Assembly (NCBI GenBank): GCA_900313125.1
Contig: OMPZ01000210.1
Span: 1 to 7,890, forward strand
Length of the DNA: 7,890 nt
Reading direction: 5' to 3'
Source: an uncultured Eubacteriales bacterium
GTDB taxonomy: Bacteria > Bacillota > Clostridia > Oscillospirales > Acutalibacteraceae
Shown here one piece after another: positions 1-5,954 of this stretch (within the stretch, counting starts at the first letter, position 1; each line of letters opens with the position of its first letter). Position numbers and translations under genes: made by a program. Under the pieces are notes generated by a model. It ran no database searches. It was not told where the DNA came from and saw only the letters and a program-made list of their open reading frames with translations.

Positions 1-22
1 ATGACTTTGCTCCGGCGGAGAT

Positions 23-943
23 CTACAGCTCTATCCCCAACACCTTCGTCAGCTCGTCGAGGTAGAGTCGGGCGGTCTTGCTCATGACGGTGTCCTTTTT
101 GACGATGTAGCCGATCTCCATCGTGTCCTCGCCGCCGTCGCCTACGTCGAACGGCACAGCCTTGTAGTCGCCGCCGTTGAGCTCCTCGCAGATTATGCCC
201 GAGCAGAGCGTGTAGCCGCATACGCCCTTCATGAGGTTGAGCATCGTCGCGCGGTCGCACGCCTTTATCGTCCTGACGTATTCGCGTGTGCTGAGTATCT
301 CCTCGGCGAAGTAGAACGAGCTTGCTTCGCCCTGCTCGAACGACAGGCACGGGTAGTCCTTGAGGTCGGCGAAGGTTATCGTCTGCCTGTCTGCGAGCGG
401 ATGACCCGACCACAGGTAAACGTATACGCCGCAGTCGATAAGATGATGGAACTCCAGCCCGTTTGCGCGCAGAAGCTTTGAGATGGCGGCTCTGTTGAAG
501 CTTGAAAGGTACAGGATACCTATCTCGCTTCGCATCTGGGCGACGTCGGAGATCACGTCGCGCGTTTTCGTCTCGCGCACGGCAAATTCATACTCCGCCG
601 TGTCGAACTGCTCGACGAGCCCAACGAACGCCTTTACCGCGAACGAGTAGTGCTGAGTCGATACGCCGAATTTCTTCCTGATCTTCTTTTCGCCGCTGTA
701 GCGCGATTTCAGCTCGTCAAAGCCGCTGCACACCTGCTTTGCGTACATGAGAAACTCCGCGCCGTCGTTCGTCGGCGTAACGCCCCTGCCGCTGCGGTGA
801 AATATGGTTATGCCAAGCTCGCGCTCCAGCTCCTGTACCGAGCTTGTGAGCGAGGGCTGCGATGTGTACAAAAGCTGCGCCGCCTTGTTCATCGACCCCT
901 GCTCGGCGATCGTTATCACATAATGCAGTTGTTGGATAGTCAT
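23..943 (-). CDS. LysR-family transcriptional regulator
   Basis: A 306-residue cytoplasmic DNA-binding regulator of typical LysR length. The N-terminal winged helix-turn-helix covers about residues 1-60, with the characteristic run from GSMNKAAQLL through TSQPSLT and the ELE-ELG segment at 17-44, then FHRSGRGVTPT at 48-58. A linker helix follows, and residues 92-300 have the alpha/beta character of an effector-binding domain. The effector cannot be read from the sequence. The start ATG is preceded by a purine-rich stretch (GAGAAAAGAGAA) that is only a modest ribosome binding site. The gene begins 19 bp after the stop of the exported CAP/dockerin-like gene on the same strand and no clear promoter lies in the gap, so co-transcription is likely. 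LysR regulators more often diverge from their targets, so the upstream gene is not an obvious target, though autoregulation of the joint transcript is possible. Confidence 0.93.
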   Translation of the reverse strand: MTIQQLHYVITIAEQGSMNKAAQLLYTSQPSLTSSVQELERELGITIFHRSGRGVTPTNDGAEFLMYAKQVCSGFDELKSRYSGEKKIRKKFGVSTQHYSFAVKAFVGLVEQFDTAEYEFAVRETKTRDVISDVAQMRSEIGILYLSSFNRAAISKLLRANGLEFHHLIDCGVYVYLWSGHPLADRQTITFADLKDYPCLSFEQGEASSFYFAEEILSTREYVRTIKACDRATMLNLMKGVCGYTLCSGIICEELNGGDYKAVPFDVGDGGEDTMEIGYIVKKDTVMSKTARLYLDELTKVLGIEL

Positions 944-962
944 AATGATGTTCTCTTTTCTC

Positions 963-3272
963 TCAGATCACAACTAAGATCTCTGTGCCGATGAGGTCGT
1001 TTACCGACGCGTTTACGCTGTAGCGAAGGATATCGAGCGCGTCTGAGGACGTGAGCATTCCGTCGCCGTCAACGTCGCCGAGTATCGCGGAGACATAAGG
1101 CATATCCGTGTCGGGCTCGTATGTGTCTGTGTCCGTGGTATCGTCTGAGCTTGTATCGGAGTCGGTATCGACGGTGATATCCGTATCGTCTGAACTTGTA
1201 TCGGTGTCGGTATCGCCCGTGCTGTCCGTATCGTCGGAGCTTGTATCGGAGTCGGTATCGCCCGTGCTGTCCGTGTCATCGGAGCTTGTATCGGAGTCGG
1301 TGTTGTCGGTGATATCCGTATCATCGGAGCTTGTATAGGAGTCGGTATCGCCCGTGCTGTCCGTATCGTCGGAGCTTGTGTCGGAGTCGGTATCGCCTGT
1401 AATGTCCGTATCGTCGGAGCTTGCGTCGGAGTCGGTGTTGTCCGTGACGTCCGTATTGTCAGAGCTTGCGTCGGTGTCGGTGTCGGTGTTGTCCGTGCTG
1501 TCGATATCATCGGAGCTTGTATCGGTATCGTCGGTACTCGTATCCGAGTCGGTGTTGTCGATGATATCCGTGTTATCGGAGCTGTCGGAATTATCGGTAT
1601 TGCCGGTCGAGATGACGTTGACCGTTCTTGTGCTGTTGGAGACATAAACGTCGTGCCAATAGGGGGTCGAGTAGTAGTATACGGAGATATACTCGCCGCT
1701 GTCCTCGGGGGTGAAGGTGACGTTGTACTTGTGGTAAACGCTGTTCTCTTCAAAAGCCTTTTGGTCGAACTCGGGCGAGGTCGCGGAATTGAGGAACTCC
1801 TTCGAGGAGTATGTGCCGCCGTTCGGGATAAGCCTGAACACCTGCGACATATCGGTAGACCTCAATGTTCTGTACACGCTGACGGTGCCTGTCTGACCCT
1901 CGCCGATCTCTGTCGGCATCGAAAGTGAATTGTACATATCGTAGAAGTCGTCGGAGACGGTGTAATGTATCTCGATCTCGCCGAGGACGTTGTTTCTGTC
2001 GGTGATGTTATCGGGGAGATCTGCTTTGTCGAGCGACGCTGTCCAGCGGGAGTTGTCGGCGTCGAACACCCACTCGCCCTTGATGGGCAGCTCAAACGTT
2101 TTGCCGCTCTCTGCTGTAACGAGAGCCGTTTTCGGGAGTATCGCCGTGATCTTCTTTATCATTTCGTCGCTTGCGCTGTCCTTATAAACGATGTAGTTGT
2201 TGTTTTTCACGCCTGCGCTCTTTACGACAGAGGGCATAAGGTCGGACGGGTCGAAGAAGTTCACCGTATAAACGAGCTTTGCGGGGCTGCCCGACGCGGC
2301 GTCGACTGCGCCTGTTATCTCGACGCTGTAGCTGTCTGTGTACCTGCGTGAGCTGCTGTCGTAGTCATCGGGCTGAACGAACGAGATGGTCGAGCTGCCC
2401 GCGGAGAGCTTGCCGTTGTCGGCGGTACACTCGTAAGACGCGCCGGAGTTAAGGTTCGTTACCTTAACGACTATGCCGCTCTTATCGCCGGCGTAGACGC
2501 GGCTTGTGTCGAGGTAAACGTTCCACGCGCTCTCGTAGGGATAGACGAGCGAATTTGGAACATAGCCGGGCGCGGGGAACGCCGAGAAGGGTTCCTTGTA
2601 CTCGTTCTCGTAGCCGAGTATCTTGCCGACGCCGATACCGCCCGCGTGACCGAACTGAAGCCCCGAGACAGTCGGCGAAATGATGGCGTGCCTGTGACCG
2701 AGCGTGCCCCACGAGCCGTCGCTGATGTCATAGCCCTCGTTTATCCAGCCTGTTATCTCGCCCTGCGGCGTGTAGCCCCCGGCGAGGATATTGTGGGTAC
2801 ACGACAAGCCGAGCTGCCACAGCTCGTCGTCCATATCCTCGGGCTTGCTCGACTCGCTGATGACATGACCCCACTCGAAGTTTCTGTCGAGGGCTTCCGC
2901 CTGGAGTTTATCGGAATGAGTCGAGCTGACCTTCAGCGGATACTCGCCTGCGAGCCAGCGGTGAAAATTCGCCATCTCGGTCATAGCCTTATGCGTATCG
3001 TCGGTAAGCACGCCTGCGTTATACGGAGCGGAGGTCGATGCGGGCGTTGAGTAATACGACGAGCTGTCGCTGTTTACATACGTTTCGCCTGCATATCTCG
3101 CCTTTGCGTACTCGTCGGCTACCTGCTGCGCGGTACGGTCTTTGAACGACTCAAACGTTGACGCGTCAAAGACGACCTCGCTTTCTCCCGACGCTGTGAT
3201 GCTCATCGGCGAGAACGACGAAAACACCAGCGCAGCCGCACAAAGCGCACTCAACATGGTCTTTGTTTTCAT
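963..3272 (-). CDS. Secreted CAP-like protein with Asp/Ser/Thr repeat linker and half dockerin
   Basis: A 769-residue exported protein. The chosen start (MKTKTM) follows GAGGTGG at good spacing; an earlier in-frame start would overlap the promoter. Residues 1-28 are a signal peptide (Lys-rich start, hydrophobic core with LCAAALVF, cleavage probably near ITASG). Residues 90-225 look like a divergent CAP/SCP domain: FHRWLAGEYPL, a HNILAGG segment, GWINEGYD and LGHRHAIISP, which matches the GHR-N-I-L signature of the family. The Glu of the usual GENIA motif appears replaced by His160. Residues 240-555 are beta-rich, probably two or three immunoglobulin-like modules, not assigned to a family. Residues 558-719 are almost only Asp, Ser, Thr and Asn. 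Residues 731-754 (GDVDGDG then SSDALDILRYSV) are one dockerin calcium loop plus helix; the second repeat is missing and the protein ends 15 residues later. It probably acts outside the cell; its ligand or substrate is unknown. Confidence 0.85.
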   Translation of the reverse strand: MKTKTMLSALCAAALVFSSFSPMSITASGESEVVFDASTFESFKDRTAQQVADEYAKARYAGETYVNSDSSSYYSTPASTSAPYNAGVLTDDTHKAMTEMANFHRWLAGEYPLKVSSTHSDKLQAEALDRNFEWGHVISESSKPEDMDDELWQLGLSCTHNILAGGYTPQGEITGWINEGYDISDGSWGTLGHRHAIISPTVSGLQFGHAGGIGVGKILGYENEYKEPFSAFPAPGYVPNSLVYPYESAWNVYLDTSRVYAGDKSGIVVKVTNLNSGASYECTADNGKLSAGSSTISFVQPDDYDSSSRRYTDSYSVEITGAVDAASGSPAKLVYTVNFFDPSDLMPSVVKSAGVKNNNYIVYKDSASDEMIKKITAILPKTALVTAESGKTFELPIKGEWVFDADNSRWTASLDKADLPDNITDRNNVLGEIEIHYTVSDDFYDMYNSLSMPTEIGEGQTGTVSVYRTLRSTDMSQVFRLIPNGGTYSSKEFLNSATSPEFDQKAFEENSVYHKYNVTFTPEDSGEYISVYYYSTPYWHDVYVSNSTRTVNVISTGNTDNSDSSDNTDIIDNTDSDTSTDDTDTSSDDIDSTDNTDTDTDASSDNTDVTDNTDSDASSDDTDITGDTDSDTSSDDTDSTGDTDSYTSSDDTDITDNTDSDTSSDDTDSTGDTDSDTSSDDTDSTGDTDTDTSSDDTDITVDTDSDTSSDDTTDTDTYEPDTDMPYVSAILGDVDGDGMLTSSDALDILRYSVNASVNDLIGTEILVVI
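1143..1457 (-). repeat. 45-bp tandem repeats coding for Asp/Ser/Thr-rich 15-mers
   Basis: Seven in-register copies of a 45-bp unit within the exported protein gene encode 15-residue units of the form DTD-x-TG-DTDSDTSSD (residues 606-710). The GAGC(TTGT) anchor recurs on the plus strand at 1147, 1192, 1237, 1282, 1327, 1372, 1417 and 1462, exactly 45 bp apart, then at 1513 after a 51-bp interval, so the array decays toward 1600. Copies differ mainly in the third residue group (ITG, STG, ITD, ITV) and one carries Tyr for Asp (residue 646). The product is a strongly acidic, probably extended spacer between the folded N-terminal part and the dockerin-like end, comparable in composition to Ser-Asp repeat stalks of surface proteins. 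Such arrays can change copy number by slippage. The open frames seen on the opposite strand here are by-products of the repeat. Confidence 0.95.
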
Positions 3273-3277
3273 AATAA

Positions 3278-3284
3278 CCACCTC
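3278..3284 (-). promoter_or_regulatory. Ribosome binding site fixing the start of the exported protein
   Basis: On the minus strand this reads GAGGTGG, 5 nt before the ATG at 3272. It decides for the signal-peptide start over the more upstream in-frame start, which would place the start codon on the promoter -35 and add 23 residues ahead of the signal peptide. Confidence 0.88.
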
Positions 3285-3312
3285 ATAAAAAATAATATAA
3301 ATTGTTAATAAT

Positions 3313-3341
3313 ATTATACACCCTCGCCAACCAAATTTCAA
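3313..3341 (-). promoter_or_regulatory. Sigma-A promoter of the exported CAP-like gene
   Basis: On the minus strand TTGAAA (3336-3341) and a perfect TATAAT (3313-3318) are separated by 17 bp. Transcription should begin near 3306, giving a leader of about 34 nt before the ATG at 3272. The -35 box overlaps the left arm of the palindrome at 3338-3363, and the spacer holds a CGCCAACC motif (3325-3332). Confidence 0.85.
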
Positions 3342-3363
3342 GGTCGGCGAGCGCCGACCTTGA
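3338..3363. promoter_or_regulatory. 26-bp palindrome between divergent promoters, candidate operator
   Basis: The arms TCAAGGTCGGCG (3338-3349) and CGCCGACCTTGA (3352-3363) are perfect 12-bp inverted repeats around AG. The outermost bases form part of the -35 boxes of both divergent promoters: TTGAAA on the minus strand and TTGACT on the plus strand. A protein bound here would cover both -35 regions at once. The sequence could also fold as a stem-loop, and six Ts follow at 3365-3370, but no plus-strand gene lies upstream that would need a terminator. The operator role is inferred from position and symmetry. Confidence 0.6.
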
Positions 3364-3388
3364 CTTTTTTGGGGGAAACAATTATAAT
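3360..3388 (+). promoter_or_regulatory. Sigma-A promoter of greA-lysS
   Basis: TTGACT (3360-3365) and a perfect TATAAT (3383-3388) are separated by 17 bp. The expected start near 3395 gives a leader of about 54 nt before the greA ATG. The -35 box overlaps the right arm of the palindrome shared with the divergent promoter. Confidence 0.88.
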
Positions 3389-3433
3389 GTATACTGTATA
3401 TTTATATTTGCCGAAGAAAGCGGCATGAAACAG

Positions 3434-3440
3434 AAGGTGG
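3434..3440 (+). promoter_or_regulatory. Ribosome binding site fixing the greA start
   Basis: AAGGTGG lies 8 nt before the ATG at 3449. It favours the MQKEIL start (158 residues, the normal GreA length) over an in-frame ATG at 3425, which would add eight residues and has no good ribosome binding site. Confidence 0.85.
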
Positions 3441-3448
3441 AATTTATT

Positions 3449-3925
3449 ATGCAGAAGGAAATTTTACTTACCGCGCAGGGCTTGAAGGCGCTTGAGGACG
3501 AGCTTGAATATTTGAAGGTCATCAAACGTAAGGAAATGGCGGAGAAGATCGCGCTTGCGCGTTCCTACGGCGACCTTTCGGAGAATAGCGAGTATGACGA
3601 CGCGAAGAACGAGCAGGCTCAGATGGAAGCGCGTATCGCCGATATCGAGGTCACACTCAAACACGCGAAGGTCATCGACGAGAGCGAGGTCTCGAACGAG
3701 CACGTTCATATCGGCTCGATCGTTACTATTTATAACGGTCTTATCGAGGAAGAGGTAACGTACAATATCGTCAGCGCCAGCGAAGCAGAACCCGAGGAGA
3801 ACAAGATCTCCGACGAGTCGCCCGTGGGCAAGGCTCTCCTTGATAAAAAGGTCGGCGAGAAGGTCACGGTAGACCTTCCCAACGGCAACCAGTTCACACT
3901 TGAAGTAAAAGAGATCAAAAGGTAA
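3449..3925 (+). CDS. greA: Transcription elongation factor GreA
   Basis: A 158-residue cytoplasmic factor that enters the secondary channel of stalled, backtracked RNA polymerase and stimulates cleavage of the 3' end of the nascent RNA so elongation can resume. Residues 1-75 form the N-terminal antiparallel coiled coil; the tip signature ARSYGDLSENSEYDDAKNEQ is at 37-56, with the acidic tip residues Asp42 and Glu45 that coordinate the catalytic metal in this family. Residues 80-158 are the C-terminal FKBP-like domain, with HIGSIV, SDESPVGKALL and the usual VGEKVTVDLPNG strand pair. Length equals that of the E. coli protein. It is the first gene of an operon with lysS, which starts 30 bp downstream without an intervening terminator. 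No deviation from the family was seen. Confidence 0.97.
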   Translation: MQKEILLTAQGLKALEDELEYLKVIKRKEMAEKIALARSYGDLSENSEYDDAKNEQAQMEARIADIEVTLKHAKVIDESEVSNEHVHIGSIVTIYNGLIEEEVTYNIVSASEAEPEENKISDESPVGKALLDKKVGEKVTVDLPNGNQFTLEVKEIKR

Positions 3926-3955
3926 TTCATCACTAAAAATAAAGGGGAAAAGAAA

Positions 3956-5449
3956 ATGAGTGAGAAGAATGAACAGTCGCTTACCGTCGGCGAGGAGCTT
4001 TTGCAGGTAAGACGCGATAAGCTCGAGGAGCTTAGGCAGGCAGGCAGCGACCCGTTTGAAATTACGGTCTACGACAGAACAGACAGCGCGAAGGATATCG
4101 TCGAGAGCTTCACCGAGGGCGAGGAGAAGAATGTCTCCGTCGCAGGACGCGTTATGAGCAAGCGCGGCAAGGGCAAGGTAATGTTCCTCGATATCCACGA
4201 CCGCAGCGGAAAAATACAGATCTTCGCAAAGTTCGACGACCTCGGCGAGGACGTATACGCAGGTATGAAAAAGTGGGATATCGGCGATATCGTCGGCGTG
4301 AAGGGCTTCGTTTTCAAAACTAAGATGGGCGAGGTGTCCGTACACGCTCTTGAGGTGGAGCTGCTCTCAAAGTCGCTGCTGCCGCTGCCCGATAAGTACC
4401 ACGGACTGCGCGACACCGACCTGCGCTACCGTCAGCGTTACGTCGACCTCATCATGAATCCCGAGGTCAAGGACGTTTTCATTAAAAGAAGCAAGATCAT
4501 CAAGACTATCCGCGAGGAGCTCGACGCTCAGGGCTACATCGAGGTCGAAACGCCTATCCTCAACACTATCCCGGGCGGCGCGGCTGCAAGACCGTTCATA
4601 ACGCACCACAACACGCTCGACATCGACCTTTACCTTCGTATCGCGCCGGAGCTTTATCTGAAAAGACTTATCGTCGGCGGCATGGAGAAGGTCTACGAGA
4701 TCGGCAGACTTTTCCGCAACGAGGGTATGGACGTAAAGCATAACCCCGAGTTTACGACGATCGAGCTTTACGAAGCTTACACCGATTATCATGGCATGAT
4801 GGACCTCACCGAAAAGCTCATCAATAAGTCGTGCCTTGCCGTCAATGGCACCGATGAGATCGAGTACCAGGGCGAGCAGATCAGCCTTGCTCTGCCGTTT
4901 AAGCGCGTTTCGATGATCGACGCCGTGAAGGAGTACACGGGCATTGACTTCGGCGAGTTTATCGGCGACACCGACAAGGCGAAGGAAGCCGCAAAGCAGC
5001 TCGGTCTTGAGGTGAAGAAAACAGACACATGGGGCAATATCCTCAACAGCGCGTTTGAAGAGAAGGTAGAGGAGAACCTCGTTCAGCCGACGTTCATCTA
5101 CGATTACCCGGTTGAGGTCTCGCCGCTTACAAAGCGCAAGAAGGGCGTGCCCGAGATAGTCGAGAGATTCGAGCTTTTCGCAACGAGACGCGAGCTTGCG
5201 AACGCATACTCCGAGCTTAACGACCCGATCGACCAGCGCAAGCGTTTCGAGTATCAGCTCATGCTCAGAGAAAACGGCGACGACGAAGCTCAGATGCTCG
5301 ACGAGGATTTCCTTACCTCGCTCGAATACGGCATGGCGCCCACAGGCGGCATGGGAATGGGTATCGACAGACTCGTTATGCTCCTGACCGACAGCGCGTC
5401 GATCAGAGACGTGCTCATCTTCCCGACGATGAAGCCGCTCGATAAATAA
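3956..5449 (+). CDS. lysS: Lysyl-tRNA synthetase, class II
   Basis: A 497-residue cytoplasmic enzyme that activates lysine with ATP and charges tRNA-Lys. Residues about 58-135 are the N-terminal OB-fold that binds the anticodon (VAGRVMSKRGKGKVMFLDI and following strands). Residues 150-495 are the class II catalytic core: motif 1 around residues 176-200 ending in YIEVETPIL, motif 2 with GRLFRNEGMDVKHNPEFTTIE at 250-270 and motif 3 GMGMGIDRLVML at 465-476, whose Arg472 contacts ATP in the family. Length is normal and all motifs are intact. The start ATG is preceded by AAGGGG at 8 nt spacing. It lies 30 bp behind greA, an arrangement common in Clostridia, and is followed by an intrinsic terminator at 5463-5499. 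Confidence 0.99.
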   Translation: MSEKNEQSLTVGEELLQVRRDKLEELRQAGSDPFEITVYDRTDSAKDIVESFTEGEEKNVSVAGRVMSKRGKGKVMFLDIHDRSGKIQIFAKFDDLGEDVYAGMKKWDIGDIVGVKGFVFKTKMGEVSVHALEVELLSKSLLPLPDKYHGLRDTDLRYRQRYVDLIMNPEVKDVFIKRSKIIKTIREELDAQGYIEVETPILNTIPGGAAARPFITHHNTLDIDLYLRIAPELYLKRLIVGGMEKVYEIGRLFRNEGMDVKHNPEFTTIELYEAYTDYHGMMDLTEKLINKSCLAVNGTDEIEYQGEQISLALPFKRVSMIDAVKEYTGIDFGEFIGDTDKAKEAAKQLGLEVKKTDTWGNILNSAFEEKVEENLVQPTFIYDYPVEVSPLTKRKKGVPEIVERFELFATRRELANAYSELNDPIDQRKRFEYQLMLRENGDDEAQMLDEDFLTSLEYGMAPTGGMGMGIDRLVMLLTDSASIRDVLIFPTMKPLDK

Positions 5450-5462
5450 CAATTTCGTTTGG

Positions 5463-5499
5463 AACACCGTTCATGATAAATGGGCGGTGTTTTGTCTTT
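5463..5499 (+). terminator. Intrinsic terminator of greA-lysS
   Basis: Arms 5463-5474 (AACACCGTTCAT) and 5480-5491 (ATGGGCGGTGTT) form a continuous 12-bp stem including two G-U pairs around the loop GATAA, followed by the T-rich tract TTTTGTCTTT. It lies 13 bp after the lysS stop and so ends the greA-lysS transcript. Confidence 0.88.
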
Positions 5500-5516
5500 A
5501 TGGCAGCGAAAAACTA

Positions 5517-5545
5517 TTGAAACAGCAGCGAAAATGCGTTATACT
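5517..5545 (+). promoter_or_regulatory. Sigma-A promoter of the ASCH / dockerin-CAP unit
   Basis: TTGAAA (5517-5522) and TATACT (5540-5545) are separated by 17 bp. Expected start is near 5552, giving a very short leader in which AAGGAG (5554-5559) follows almost immediately. The position, just behind the lysS terminator, makes the next two genes an independent unit. Confidence 0.8.
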
Positions 5546-5566
5546 TGTTATATAAGGAGCGATAGT

Positions 5567-5926
5567 ATGCCACGCGAAAATATACACATGATGAACCTGA
5601 ACAGCGAGCCGTTTGAGCTGATAAAAAGCGGCAGGAAAACGATCGAGCTGAGACTTTACGACGAGAAGCGGCAAAGCGTGCGCGTCGGCGATCTGATAGA
5701 GTTTAGCAATACAGACAACAGCGGCGATAAATTATTGGTGAAGGTGACGGCGCTGTATATTTACCCGTCGTTCGGGGAGCTTTATGAGGAACTGCCGCTG
5801 CTTTCGATCGGCTATACCGATGAGAATGTTTCTTCGGCAAAGCCCGAGGATATGGACTTTTATTATTCAAGGTCACAGCAGGAAAAATACGGCGTAGTCG
5901 GTATTCGCCTGCAATTGGTAAATTGA
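5567..5926 (+). CDS. Small ASCH-domain protein
   Basis: A 119-residue cytoplasmic protein consisting of a single ASCH fold, a PUA-related beta-barrel family thought to bind RNA or modified nucleosides. The N-terminal half has MNLNSEPFELIKSGRKTIELR (9-29) and LYDEKR (30-35); the GxKxxExR pattern with Lys24, Glu27 and Arg29 is the hallmark of the family. GDLIEF follows at 41-46, then the strand LLVKVTALYIYPSFGELY, and the C-terminus QQEKYGVVGIRLQL closes the barrel. The ATG at 5567 was chosen because AAGGAG lies 7 nt upstream and the promoter lies just before it; an in-frame start at 5480 would sit inside the lysS terminator. Some ASCH proteins have amidohydrolase or nuclease activity, but nothing here decides the substrate. 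The next gene starts 28 bp later and is probably co-transcribed. Confidence 0.87.
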   Translation: MPRENIHMMNLNSEPFELIKSGRKTIELRLYDEKRQSVRVGDLIEFSNTDNSGDKLLVKVTALYIYPSFGELYEELPLLSIGYTDENVSSAKPEDMDFYYSRSQQEKYGVVGIRLQLVN

Positions 5927-5954
5927 AAAATTCAAGACAGGAGGAACATATTAA

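Noticed and set aside
1108..1601. CRISPR array
   Set aside because: The periodic units are contiguous coding repeats without unique spacers.
1108..1647. Long open frames on the plus strand with Val/Ser/Glu repeats
   Set aside because: They are the antisense reading of the 45-bp repeats, interrupted by stops only where a repeat mutated, and have no ribosome binding site.
3338..3370. Intrinsic terminator (stem followed by six Ts)
   Set aside because: No plus-strand gene lies upstream, and the stem overlaps the -35 boxes of two well-formed promoters. A remnant terminator cannot be fully excluded.
3464..4345. 293-residue minus-strand open frame across greA and lysS
   Set aside because: It runs opposite two intact housekeeping genes and has no recognisable domain; a shadow frame of GC-biased codons.
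4367..5467. 366-residue minus-strand open frame opposite lysS
   Set aside because: It covers an intact lysS on the other strand, resembles no family, and its start lies in the lysS terminator.
5480..5566. N-terminal extension of the ASCH protein
   Set aside because: The extra 29 codons overlap the terminator and promoter, and the ATG at 5567 has a good ribosome binding site.
5923..5935. TTGAA-AAA-TTCAA inverted repeat at the ASCH stop
   Set aside because: Short and AT-rich, without a T-tract or promoter around it; probably chance.
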